From positions 4,474 to 67,716 of the forward strand of contig PDUO01000121.1 of assembly GCA_003008705.1 (NCBI GenBank): 63,243 nucleotides of DNA, read 5' to 3'. The position numbers and the translations under genes are program-made. This document shows, one piece after another, positions 1 to 10,956 of this stretch. This stretch comes from Pezicula radicicola. Taxonomy: Eukaryota > Ascomycota > Leotiomycetes > Helotiales > Dermateaceae. The first letter of the stretch is position 1; every line of letters starts with the position of its first letter. The notes below the pieces were generated by a model, which saw only the letters and a program-made list of their open reading frames with translations, made no database searches and was not told where the DNA came from.

Positions 1-558
1 CTACTTATTTTTATAAACTAATCTAACCCTGAAAATAAACTAACCTAGCCCTTATATCTTATAACTACCTTATTCTACTATTACTAAAATTAAATTAACC
101 TAGCCCTAGGTTAGTTAAGTAATAAGAGATAGGGTTATACTACCTTAATAATAACTTAGAATATAATAAATCTAATAATTATAATAGATTCAATAGTCTT
201 AGTTAGATTATCTATATACTTATAGTACTTTAATAGTACTTCTAACTATAATTTTTCTATAAATCCTACTAGCCTAGTTTTTAAATCCTACTAGCCTTAT
301 ATTATTATTATTATTATTATAGTTATATAGGAAATTAAATCCTACTAGCCCTAGTAGGATTTAGTTATACTAGTTAGACTATAGAATAATAAAGTATTAA
401 CTATCTTAACTATCGGTGGATAAATTATTATTAATAATATATATAAGAACTAGATTACCTAAGCTACCCTCCTCTAGTTACTTAGCTGATGGTAACTTGT
501 AGGAGGCATGGATCTCTAAATCCTTTACATCTTTTAAATGGAATAGAAATGCTAGCTT
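1..558. repeat. AT-rich, RIP-like decayed DNA
   Basis: No coding capacity is visible. The stretch is very AT-rich and stop-dense in all frames. It contains repeated short motifs (aaatcctactagcc at about 262-350), a TTA/ATT microsatellite at about 300-321, and two small palindromes with the same loop gccc, at about 92-114 and 335-361. The composition matches the other AT islands of this window and is best read as repeat DNA degraded by C-to-T mutation. The original element cannot be named. Confidence 0.6.
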
Positions 559-1119
559 CTATAGCCATGGTACAAGTGATGACCGTGAGTCCTTAAAGTC
601 GTGCACGATTCCTGCCTGCTCTACCATCTCTTCCTTTACTTTCTGGACGTCTGCTTCGAGCTTCTCAAATAGTACCCTTTCACTCTGCGTCAGCAGGGTG
701 GTGTCGTTGGCTGTGGTGGACGTACATGGTGTTAGCCGAGAATCAAGAACAATAAAGTAATCAATTAATCCCCCCGCTGTGAAATATGTCTGTAGTTTAC
801 ATTCTCTCCACAATAGGGTATTCTTATACTCCGACACTGATATCTTGTGGACAGAAGGCAGATGTGATTTAAGATCTGGAAGGTGGCGTGTGCGGTATCG
901 ACACCCCCCCTGCAAGCAGTAGAACCCATCAATGCATTCTAAATACTTAATTGGCTCACAAGGGCTATCTAGCCGCATCATATACTCTCTGAGCTCTTCC
1001 AATGTCTTGAGTTGGTAGCTATCAAGCAATTGGACTGTCGTTTTCAACGTGTCACCACGGAGTTGGTGTGATACTCGCAAGTGCCGCTCTTGACTGTGAG
1101 ACCTAGGCTTGATGGTCAT
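559..1119 (-). pseudogene. OrsD-like (DUF3505-type) C2H2 protein, short relic
   Basis: A 186-residue frame. The centre has a C2H2-like arrangement, C68-x4-C73-x12-H86-x4-H91, followed by a stretch ending CKLQTYFTAGGLIDYFIV. That resembles the N-terminal zinc-finger region of fungal OrsD-like proteins (PF12013 family, named after an orsellinic-acid cluster member, function unsettled). Such proteins often run to many hundreds of residues and often sit in repeat-rich DNA, so this looks like the 5' end of a longer gene cut off after about 180 residues. The start lies just downstream of a 23-bp tandem array. Family assignment is from memory of the motif pattern, not from a search. A short intact gene is possible but less likely given the decayed surroundings. 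Confidence 0.45.
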
Positions 1120-1169
1120 TTTAGTTACACTCCTACAGGTACAGTACTATCGGGTACACCTGACTTAAT

Positions 1170-1300
1170 AGGCTGCACTCCCCCGAAAATATAGTGTACT
1201 CCCTTAAAAATATAGGCTATACTCCCCCGGAAATACAAGTTGTAGTCCCCCTAAAAATACAGGCTGTACTCCCCTAAAAAAAAAATACAGGTTATCCCTT
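1170..1300. repeat. ~23-bp tandem array, about six units
   Basis: Six imperfect copies of a unit close to aggctgtactcccctaaaaatac run through this interval. Copies differ mainly by C/T and A/G changes. The array begins about 50 bp upstream of the OrsD-like start. A second array of the same unit, in the opposite orientation, lies at 53328-53530. Confidence 0.75.
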
Positions 1301-1728
1301 TGTATGTTACGTGGGCTACCTAGTCAAGGATTTGAATTAAGCATTCGGGAGATCATCTAAGTACTTTACGCGTAAGTATAGGCCTAAGGTTATTTAAGCT
1401 TTCGCTTTACTGATTCGCGCTGTACACGTACCAATTTTAAGTTGGGCGGGAGCGAAGGATGTATAAACGGACTTGGCCGCGAGCCGGTTCCTGTATATTG
1501 CTAGACACGGGCAGAAGAAGGGGTACCTGAATATAAATAACCGTCAAATTTAACGTAGCTTGTTACCTAATATATAATTAACGAGTAACAACGCCTGACA
1601 CTCCTAAGGCGCATAGAATCTTAGTATAACCAACTGTAATTTATAACCTGGTCACAGATTCAGGATCTATAATATTACTATTATACTACCCTTGATATAA
1701 ATCCTCATCCTATGTTAATTAAGTAGGA

Positions 1729-1966
1729 TTACGGAAGTTCCGGCCAAAAGCCGTGAGAATATAGGGTATAAAGCCTATAACCGACTCCCTTATAGGCTCT
1801 ATTTTTGTAGCCTTAGACTTTACTTTGTTAGGTAATATATACTAGTTACAGGGCCTATACCTCGTATTTCACTAGATCCAGGCCAAAGCGCCTGTGGCCG
1901 GAGATTACAGGGTATTATAGGGCGTATACCCTAAATTCTTACGACTTTTGGCTGGAACCTCCGTAA
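1729..1966. repeat. Foldback/MITE-like element with 42-bp inverted repeats
   Basis: Bases 1729-1770 and 1925-1966 are reverse complements over 42 bp with about five mismatches, four of them transitions. They flank a 154-bp spacer without coding capacity. The arms begin ttacgga and read inward to agggtata. This is the structure of a small non-autonomous inverted-repeat element. No clear target-site duplication was found, so insertion boundaries are uncertain. A 7-bp-arm hairpin (ggtaaga/tcttacc) lies just outside at about 1977-1993. Confidence 0.6.
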
Positions 1967-2648
1967 GACCGACGTAGGTAAGAATGTCTTACCCACGGAC
2001 GAGGGTCGGTCCTAGTCGGAGACCCTCTTACAGCCCCAACGTAGGACCGCTCAGGCACCCACTAATAAATAGACTTAGGCATTAAGTCATTAAGGGTTCG
2101 AATAGACTCGTTTAGTAGTATTAGTTAGATGACCTTAGCATTGACTAGTTTATTACACTTAAGCGTATATATCTCTATTATAATTTTATTTAAAATATTA
2201 AATTTACTATTATTATCTTTTATTACTAATATCTTTCTCTTCTTTACTTTATATCTTATTTTATAGTTTATTTATAGTACTTATACCTTTATACTTAGAC
2301 TTTTAAATATAACCTTTATTGAATACTAAAGGTCTTAGAGTATATACTTTTAGTTAGTTCACTTTAATAAACAATAAGACTATAGTCTTAAGAAAATATT
2401 ACAACGCATCTAGGTTAGGGTTCCTTGTATTACTTAGGCTAAAACGATAATCAAAAACGATATGGATATATTCACGTCAAACTAGTATTCATTTTAGATA
2501 GTGTGGAGTCAAGGTCCGCTCATGAGTTGAAAATAATGGTTCTATTCTCAATATTGAAAGACAATATACAACCTTCCCCGAGTTACCCAACTCTTCAATA
2601 CAACGGAAAAGATGGAAAGACATGCAGCCGCCTAGGTAAACCTATCAA
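1967..2648. other. Non-coding, AT-rich in 2100-2480
   Basis: No convincing gene. The first 100 bp are GC-moderate. From about 2100 to 2480 the sequence becomes AT-rich and stop-dense like other RIP-type islands. The short open frame at 2503-2757 on the + strand is antisense to the end of the gene on the other strand. Confidence 0.5.
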
Positions 2649-3341
2649 CTATTCCGAGGAGCTCATAGCCGGTGGGTCAGCCTTGAGGACAACAGGAATA
2701 CTGTTTGTTTGGTCTGTACCGTCAGAATTCCATTTCAGAGCCCACACGCCGGTCTGATTTGTCGTCGTCGCCCAGAACTGAGATAGAATTGCGGAGGAAC
2801 CGTCTTCGTAAAAGACCTCCCTACCGAAAAGGTCGAATTTGGACGTGACTGCTCCTGTGGGAAGCGTTCCGCTTGAAGTATCATAAAACCCAACGGCATC
2901 GAAGGCACCTGAAGTTGGAATGATATACAATTCTTTTGTGGTATTGAACGCGGTAGAGGTAGAGTTTGCGGTAATAGTCCATGGGGTAGAGGAGTTGGAG
3001 CCACTGGTGACTAGAAGGGTCAAGGTTCAGTTCTTGGGCTACCAGAAGGAATCGGGAAAGGGTAAAGCTCACAAGTGATATTGACGCTCTGTGCGACAAA
3101 TGTAGGGACTGCGAAGCCAACATATGCGTAACCTATTTTGAATATGAGACGGACGTACTATACTACTACCAAGAGGGAGTGAGTGAATACCGTCACCATA
3201 GAAGACATTCAATCCGCTTATGTTTTCACCATAGGCATACAGACTAAATGTAAAAGTGTCTCGTGGATCCAGAGTGACGGCAGAGGTTACCCGACGCAAT
3301 GCAAAGAGAGAAGAAGCTGCAAGAGAGCGCCCCCAAATCAT
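2649..3341 (-). CDS. Small putative secreted protein, 3 exons, 190 aa
   Basis: Exons 3341-3191, 3132-3073 and 3010-2649 join in frame across introns of 58 and 62 bp (573 nt with stop). The protein starts MIWGRSLAASSLFALRRVTSA, a signal-peptide-like run, and continues with residues such as FTFSLYAYGENISGLNVFYG. It is rich in Thr/Ser/Asn with several N-x-S/T sites and has no catalytic motif that I can see. The pattern resembles a family of small fungal secreted proteins of unknown function, so no activity is assigned. The middle exon is only 60 bp. The gene diverges from the laccase at 3977, with 635 bp between starts. Secretion of both products is compatible with shared regulation, which is inference. 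Confidence 0.7.
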
Positions 3342-3976
3342 GGTGATTGCGAAGTTCGAAATAAATTGTTGAAGGTAGATCCGATGGAAACGATAGTAAC
3401 AGCAGTTGGTCTCTTCCACATTTGTGCGGGGACGAAGCCATTATAAGGAAGCGAGAAGAAATATACCAGGCTTTCTCGGCAATGTTCTTGGTAGGGTTTG
3501 CCAGCTACGCCACCAAGTCGTCATCGCCCTGGACATTTATTAATATTTACGCATAACTCCTGAAATTTGTTTGCATTGAGACATGATCAACATAGAGGTG
3601 AGGCTTTAAGGTCATGAGGGGATCTAGGCTGTGTGTTTTACCTGGGCAGGGTTGTTGCCTGAAACAGTATGTCTTTTTTTTTTTTAATAAGCTCATTATC
3701 AAGGTGGATGGCGAGTAATGTGATCTAAATAAGGCCGTATTCTTTCCACAGCCTCGAAGGAGGGATTTACCAAAGCCTAATTAGGTACGTCCCAATTCAG
3801 CTGCTCAGGGAACCTTCCATCTTTTATAAGGGACTTCATTTCCTTTGATCTTGTATGAGAAGATCACCACACACTCTCTACTTACCACACTCTCTACTTA
3901 CCACACACTCTCTACTTCAATCTCTCTTTTTGATCGAGTTCTCACTTTCAATCCATTCATTCGACAGCTCCCAAAT
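3342..3976. promoter_or_regulatory. Divergent intergenic region with 5'-leader repeat before the laccase
   Basis: Lies between the secreted-protein gene and the laccase. It contains a T-run at about 3666-3680 and a TATA-like tttataa at 3823-3829, about 150 bp before the laccase ATG. Three near-identical copies of a 16-18-bp unit close to cacactctctacttac lie in tandem at about 3866-3918, in what should be the laccase leader. TATA use is a guess from position only. Confidence 0.35.
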
Positions 3977-6009
3977 ATGCGCTTCTTCACCTATCTAACG
4001 GCGTCTAGTCTGGCTCTAATACCAGGAGTCATTGGAACGCCATATGGATCTGATCTATCTAAGCGTTGTACCAATTCAGCTACTTCCAGGTCGTGTTGGG
4101 GCAGCTATGATATTTCTACAGACTACTATAACACTGTTCCTGACACCGGTGTTACGGTAACGGTAAGTCCTCCCAAGCCCCAAATTAGCCATTTACAATA
4201 CCTAATTAGTGATATCAGTATTACTTGTCTATTGTCAATACAACAGCATCGTTTGATGGCGTTTCAAGACAGGTCCTTCTCGTCAATGGCACATTTCCCG
4301 GTCCGACAATCGAAGCAAAATGGGGTGACACAGTCGGTAAGTATTCCAATATGTTTCTGGGAGCTACGGTTGTTAACAATAGCAAAGTTGTTCATGTCAC
4401 AAATAACCTGACAAACAATGGGACCGGTTTGCACTTCCACGGCATCCGCCAAAACTATACAAACCAGATGGACGGTGTCCCCTCTATTACCCAATGTCCT
4501 ACTGCGGTAAGTCACGGTCCTGGAAGAGAAATTTCTAGTGAATTTGAACGGCCCTGACGGTATATGAAGCCTGGGCAGTCATACACGTATAAATGGCGAG
4601 CAACTCAATATGGAAGTACTTGGTATCATTCCCATTACTCACTCCAAGCCTGGGAAGGCGTTCTCGGTATATGCCCAGATCATTAATCTAAGTTATTCGA
4701 GTTTTAACATCTATAGGGGGGATTGTGATACATGGCCCTGCCACTAGTAACTACGACCAGGATCTCGGCGTTCTTTTCCTCAACGACTGGAGTCATAAGA
4801 CAGTTGATGCGCTTTACTCTGTTGCGCAGACAACTGGGCCTCCGACAATGGATAACGGGCTCATCAACGGGACCAACAAGTACAATAGCCTCGGATCACG
4901 CTTCAACACCACGTTCACATCTGGTAATAAGTACTTGATCCGTCTAGTTAACGGCGCCATTGATACGCATTTTAAATTCTCCATCGACAACCACACCCTC
5001 ACTGTTATTGGAACAGATTTGGTTCCCATCAAACCATACAGCACGCAGGTGTTGAGCATTGGAATCGGTGAGTCTTGTTTGATTACGTGCAATCGACCTC
5101 TGCTGAACAAACGCTTCTTATCAGGTCAGCGATATGATATTATAGTTTCAGCCAATCAAAGCACCGCCGCAAACTACTGGATGCGAGCCATCCCCCAGAT
5201 CGCCTGTAGCAGCAACAGCAATGCGGCCAACATCAAAGGAATCGTCCGGTACAACTCTTCCAATACTGCCGACCCAACTACTACAGCATATACCTATTCA
5301 GATTCCTGCACTGATGAGACAGCGACCAACTTGGTTCCGTACCTCAGCAAAACTGTCAGTGCATATAACGTGGAGGACGACCTCAAAGTCTCGGTCGGGC
5401 TCAACACCAATAACCTGTTCAAGTGGTATATAAACTCTACTACCATGGTGGTAAACTGGACCAACCCGACACTTTTGCAGGTCTATAATAATGTCACATC
5501 ATTCGCCACATCTAATGCCGTCATTAAGCTCCCCGTAGCTAGCCAGTGGGTGTACTTCATCATTGAGACAACGAACGCGATCCCACATCCCATCCATCTC
5601 CATGGTAAGTCGTTCATAGCTTTGTATTTATCTGACAACGTCTCACATGTCATTGGGAAGAAGAAGCTGACTTCTTAAAGGCCATGACTTCTACATCCTT
5701 GCCTCAGGTAGCGGCACGTACAACAGCAGCACCACGACCCTTACCCTTACTAATCCTCCCCGCCGAGACACCGCTATGCTCCCCAGCTCTGGATTTCTAG
5801 TGATTGCGTTTGAGACCGATAACCCAGGGGCATGGCTGATGCATTGCCATATCGGGTGGCACACTAGCGAGGGATTTGCGTTGCAGCTGGTGGAGCGATC
5901 TTTAGAAATGAAGGCTCTGACCGATTACGGCACATTGAATTCTACATGTGCAGCTTGGAGCACTTACCAGACTGCTACGGGTCTTGTGGCTGAGGATTCG
6001 GGGGTTTAG
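3977..6009 (+). CDS. Laccase (multicopper oxidase), 7 exons, 559 aa
   Basis: Secreted laccase, which oxidises phenols with reduction of O2 to water. Exons 3977-4162, 4219-4336, 4388-4506, 4570-4666, 4717-5067, 5125-5604 and 5681-6009 join in frame (1680 nt). The N-terminus [20 protein letters not shown] is a signal peptide. All four copper motifs are present: HFHG at 117-120, HSHY at about 161, HPIHLHGHDF at 445, and [12 protein letters not shown] at 505-516. The residue ten after the T1 cysteine is Phe516. In characterised laccases Phe here goes with higher redox potential than Leu, and Leu is the more usual ascomycete residue. The chain ends DSGV, like the C-terminal DSG(L/I/V) plug of ascomycete laccases. 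Many N-glycosylation sites are present. Introns of 50-76 bp all start GT and end AG. Nothing is broken; this is one of the best-supported genes here. Confidence 0.95.
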
Positions 6010-7939
6010 ATGTGTGGTGTTAATATAGTGGGTTCAATACAAGAGACATTGACTTGATTAAATTGATTGAGATCTGTACGCCTTTTTTCGAGGCAACTTT
6101 GTGGACTTAAAGCCTTCTGCAATGGTTGACTTGGCTAGATGGCGGCTCTGGTTCAACTGGTCGAGCATCGAGTCGGAGGTCGGTTGCTCTCTGGTCTTCC
6201 CTGCGTAGGTTTGGGCGCTCTTAATGAATTCTTAGAGGAGCTGATCTAGTAGTTTCTGGCGCCATCCTATGTCCAGAAACGGCAGTGCCGTTGCTTCTGC
6301 TATTAGCTGAGTAGTGTGTGGTTGTTTTCTCTACGTCGGATGGCTTCTCCCACATAGTCTAAGTACAGCTGACAGCTGACAGATTTTTTACATTGGCCTG
6401 TCATCGGATGAGACTGGAAATGCAAAGCACTAGAGCCTCAAAGTTTGTAGCTTTTGCTACCTCCTTATTGTGAGGCAGACCTGGCGCAGGGATGAAATTA
6501 ATAAAACAATCTAGTATACTTGTCTTGAGGAAAGAAAAACAGAGAGCTGAGGTTAAAAAGCGACAATCATTTTCAGTTCATGTGCAAACCGAAAGAAGAT
6601 GATGAAATATTTTGTTGCACATCGTAGGGCGGGTGGGTGGAAGATGCGCGATCTACGCTTAATGTGCCCACAAAAGGTTTTGACAGGTTCGAGGACTGAA
6701 TACATTGACTGAACTACTGAGTGTCACAGACCTTTATACTAATACAACAGCAGTGTCCATTCCTCTGATCTTACTGGCCAATCACTGGCAAAGTGCAAAA
6801 CATGCATTGGACGTTCATACAGTTCCGACATCCGCCAATTTCTAGGGGTAGGCAGCAACAATTCTCCTGCCCACATCTATCCCTTGACTGATACATTTTC
6901 CAAATGAACAGTGATAGTCCCATCGGAATAGATGCAGGATGTCCAAAGTTAACAGTGTCTGTTTAATCCATTCCACATTAATAGCCGGACTATATCCAGG
7001 TACTTAGGTTAACTACGTATAATGCCAGTATTTTCCATTCACTAGCTCAATGAAAAATGGAGTACTTACTGTGGACCGCCTTGACCTCTAGAGGTCTGCT
7101 TGTGTGAAATTCTGTGAGACACTGAGAAAGGCACCCTTTGCGAGTTTCTTGTTGATTCCACCTGCTGCTCCGACTTCTGTATCTAAAGTTGCTTTTATTA
7201 AATTGCTACTAAGGTGTACCTGTGATTTTTAGTGTCTTTTCCTTCCCTTACTATCTCTCCTAAATCCTAGACTTACTAAGCTAGTAAAATAGTAGGTAAA
7301 CACAGCTACCTTATATTGTAAAAGTTATCTAACCTATAAAAGAAATTTAAGGCTCTAAAATTATTAGCTAGAGCTTAAACATTATTTATCTAGGTTGTTG
7401 TTATATTAGTAGTAGACTAGTCTTTAAGGAATATATTAAAGTTAAGGTTAGTCTATATTTTTACTTTAAGGGGGTTAGAGGGGTAGGAGTTAGTACTAGT
7501 AGTAGTACTTTAATAAAGGAGATTAAAGAGGTTAGAGAAGGAGATAAAGGCTATAAATACTATTATAGTAAGAGTAAGGATAGTAGAGAGATATATAGTT
7601 TTTATAATAAAGGTAAAACTCTTAGTATTTAAGTATTAAAGTAGTATAAAATTTAAAATACTAATATCTAAAGGAAAATTAAAGAAATATATAACTAATA
7701 AAGTAAAAGAACTAAACTATCTAGTAGTTATAAAGTACTAGTAAGAACCTAGTTAAAAGTATTAATATTATTATTTAAGGTAATAAATTTTTTTTTTTTT
7801 GTTTTAATCTATAATTAATCATCAAAGGGCGTCGTTATTGCAGTGGTTGTTGTACCCTTGAAAATCCCCGGCGGGGCTCGCTTAGCCCCACGTCTCTGCG
7901 CATAGGACTATATAGAGAAGCTGTGGAAATGCCTCAAGT
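6010..7939. other. Long intergenic region; AT-rich island 7200-7800
   Basis: No supported gene. Bases 6010-7190 have ordinary composition with no reading frame of note. From about 7200 to 7800 the sequence is stop-dense and AT-rich and ends in a T-run at about 7788-7800, consistent with decayed repeat DNA. A GC-rich hairpin (ggggc/gcccc) lies at about 7870-7890. No tRNA-like cloverleaf was recognised. Confidence 0.5.
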
Positions 7940-9511
7940 CTAGGCGCTTTGTGTAAGATCGTGGCTCTCACTATTCTTGGCCTGATATATCCCACTGTGT
8001 CTGCCTTTCCCCACAAATCCAAGTCCGCCAATGCTAGAGGCACCGGCTAGGATTCCTACAGTGAGAAGTAATGGAAGCCATTTGCCAGCTCCGTAGCTCC
8101 CTTTGTCAATCTGTCGACCTTCCCCCGCTGAAGATACTGCTGCACCTATAAAACCAGATGCAATCGTTGCAAGGCCCCTTATAAACATGATCAGTCCTGA
8201 CACTATCAGCTCCTCGTTAGGATGGTCACTATTCCCAACAATGGCCGTCGCGAAGCGGTTTCGTAGAACGACGTAACCACCAGAAAGACCTCCAAATAAA
8301 ATGCAGACTACGGCGAGCAGCCCATAGGACGTTGCGAAACCCCAGATACAAAGCACAGCAACTGCGGGAATCAGGGTGGAGACCAGAAGTGGGTATAGCA
8401 CTCCCTGTTTATCCCTAAAGTGGGGTTAGTTGCTGAGTACGGAACTTGTAGCACATTGCGTTCCAACAAAAGAAGTACGTACGCAATTATGCCTATGAAT
8501 GGCTGACAGACGGCAGATGCGATGTTGTAGATAGTGAGGAGTGCCGCAGCTTTCTCGGACGAGGTGCCAGTGACTTCAGTTGCGAACGAGGGTATGTACA
8601 CCGAAGGCAAATACTGAGAGAAGGCTTGAAGAACGTTTGAAAAAATAATGAGCCAGAAGAGAGGTTTGCGTAGAAAGCTATATGAAGCATTCCCTGAAAG
8701 AGGGTTTACCTTCTCGGGCAAGGCTGTGCTGGATAATGGCAAACGAGCTCGCACGCCAATCAGGGCTATACTTAGCACAACTCCCACGAATATGCCCCAT
8801 CCTACGAGGGTAGCTTTGGCAGAATATTTCGCCAGGAGTATGCGCATGAGTGGAGGTATAATGGCTGCAGAAATACTGGAACAGGCGAAGTAGATGCCAT
8901 AGGCGAGACTTCGTCGTTTGATAAACCATTCGTCAATTAGACTCATATTGGGTGCGAAGACAAGGCCACTGCCGAATCCGTAGAGCACGCCTTGCGTAAC
9001 GATGAGTTGTGCTGATGTATTGGCGAATCCAGCTCCAATTGACGCTGCAACCACCATTGCGGAGCCACTGCAGAGCAAAACTCGGCGTAGCCGAGCTCTT
9101 CCACCGAGAAAATGCACCAAGAATGGACACATAATCTGAATAATGCCCTAGGAGGTTAAGTATCGGCGGGTCTTGATGGTGGGGCTAAATACGCACTGTA
9201 CTGAGAACGCCAATGATGGCAATGGTTTGATTCCCAGAGAAGGACGACTGGTTAAAGTAGTATTCTCGGAAAGCCCCGAAGGAAATAGTGAAACCTAGAA
9301 GAGGGTCCGATGTTAGAAAACACAAAAGTCGTGGTCGGAAATGCTTACCCCATGTTACCTGCAGCATGACAGAAGCACAGGCAAGGAATAGCCAGGCTGC
9401 CTTGCCACCATCTGGCCGATGGATAATCGCCTGTCCCTCTCGCACAGGAACAGACTCTTCATCCTCAATATGGTGGTCAGTTGACTCGGTAGTGACACCA
9501 GGTTGCGCCAT
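7940..9511 (-). CDS. MFS transporter, monocarboxylate-transporter-like, 4 exons, 466 aa
   Basis: Exons 9511-9349, 9294-9197, 9147-8483 and 8414-7940 join in frame (1401 nt) across introns of 54, 49 and 68 bp. The product is a multi-span membrane protein with a hydrophilic N-terminal tail of about 35 residues. It then has repeated hydrophobic helices and the signature stretches GFGSGLVFAPNMSLIDEWF and RRSLAYGIYFACSS, typical of fungal MCT-type (SLC16-like) major facilitator proteins. Length is normal for the family. Substrate cannot be read from sequence; family members move monocarboxylates or small metabolites. The gene diverges from a broken 2-oxoglutarate oxygenase (start 9986, 474 bp away), which hints at a former joint role. 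Confidence 0.85.
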
Positions 9512-9985
9512 TTCAGAAATGGTAGGTTTAAAGATGAGGTTTTGATTGAAAATTCAAGATGGCGTAGAGAGAGAGGGAGGCTATAGCAATGAGGCTTTTG
9601 TTGAAGTAGTTATTTGGCAGGACTTGACCGCCTTTTGCCTGTTGGCTCAGTCCCCACTGTTGGTCACAGATGTGTTAACTGACGACATCTGCAACTCTTA
9701 CTATCCCCTAGTTCGTTAGTTGTGACCTGCACAGACCACTAGGACGTACACGACAAAACCTATACATTTTTCAGTGGCAAAATTCTCGGGGTGTCGAATC
9801 CCTGTATAAAGTCACATCTAATAAACTAAGAGATACCTGTTTTATTGTCGCAACCACTTACGTAACTTCTCAGTCGACATATTTGAGAAGTCTTATATAG
9901 GGATGGCCAAGGTCGTCCAGAAGTCTTTTTATAATTCAATCACTGGTTTATCCCGCAACACTATCTCCGCGTGGCGCCAGCAGAA
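9512..9985. promoter_or_regulatory. Shared divergent promoter region
   Basis: 474 bp between the MFS carrier (minus) and the oxygenase pseudogene (plus). No reading frame of note. It should hold both promoters; no specific site could be supported. Confidence 0.3.
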
Positions 9986-10956
9986 ATGTCTACCCTTGCC
10001 AAGATGCAAATAGCTAACCTTGCGACAGTTGACTTTGCGAAAGTTGCCACAGGAGACGCTGAGGAGATTGACGGGATGGGAGAATGGCCAGCTGATTGGC
10101 TCTCTGGACAAATGCAATGGTATTGTTGAGCAATGGTTTAAGCAATGGTTTAAGATGCCTATTGAGGAGAAAGCAAAGACGGTGACTCTCTCGGATGCAC
10201 ATGGATACAAACGTGTTGGACAGCAGTCTGGGGTGAAAGAAGGCGAGAGGGACGGCTACGAATCTCTGCGCGTAAGTTAGGTACTTGATTCCTGAAATTA
10301 ATGTAATGAATGGCTTACGTCTGCGTAGCTCTCACGAACGGCTCACCTTCGACGCGAGCCATTGCCAGAAGTGGTACAGGAACATCTCCAGGCATTTGAA
10401 GATCTTCATTTTGGGTCGCACTCCGTGGTGAAGACGATACTTAGCTCGCTGTCACCAGCATTTCTCGAAAGCCACGAAGAACACATGCAATCGCGATCGG
10501 CCTTGTATTTCCTTCACCATCGACCCAAGCCAGCTGACGCGGGGACTCGGGCAGAACATCCACACAGAGGCAGGTACGCTCACGTTGCTATTCCCACAGC
10601 AAGTTCTCTCGCCAACGAGTGGAGAGTGGGAGTATGTAGGAACACGACAGGGGCATGCCATCGTCAACGTCGGAGATACACTGCGCTTCCTATCCAACGG
10701 ACGCTTCCGCTCGGCACTCCACCGCGTGATGCCCCTCACCGATGAAAGTAGCTCTCAGCGTTATGATCAGTACTTGACGGCGTACTTCCTACGTGCGGCC
10801 GATGCCGCTGTGTTTGTAGAAAATGATGGTAAGACGACGACAGTGGATGAATGGTTCCTGAGGAAGTTCCCCAGCTTTACGCAGGACAGATCGGTGCAGC
10901 AATTAGACTCGGTGGCTTTTGGGAGGATAGAGAAGTCGTTGGGAATTGAAGCTTAA
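9986..10956 (+). pseudogene. 2-oxoglutarate/Fe(II) oxygenase (isopenicillin-N-synthase-like), broken
   Basis: Fragments of a DIOX-N / 2OG-FeII oxygenase in changing frames. The ATG at 9986 opens a frame reading TVDFAKVATGDAEE, a typical family start. The expected next ~30 residues (the G-F-x-Y-x-x-N-H-G-I region) are not recognisable. The frame then changes to one with KMPIEEKAKT and GYKRVGQQSGVKEGERDGYE. An intron at 10272-10328 (57 bp) joins to SLSPAFLES and ALYFLHHRPKP. A further one-base shift near 10560 is needed to reach HTEAGTLTLLFPQQ and the C-terminal RYDQYLTAYFLR and VDEWFLRKF. The iron motif reads H-T-E rather than the usual H-x-D. A perfect 12-bp tandem duplication lies at 10131-10154. 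At least two frameshifts make function unlikely. Confidence 0.75.

Noticed and set aside
2094..2112. tRNA T-arm-like string (gggttcgaat)
   Set aside because: No acceptor stem, D arm or anticodon arm could be folded around it.
7200..7800. Centromere-like or replication-origin function of the AT island
   Set aside because: Only base composition would support it; the same composition recurs in repeat-derived DNA elsewhere here.
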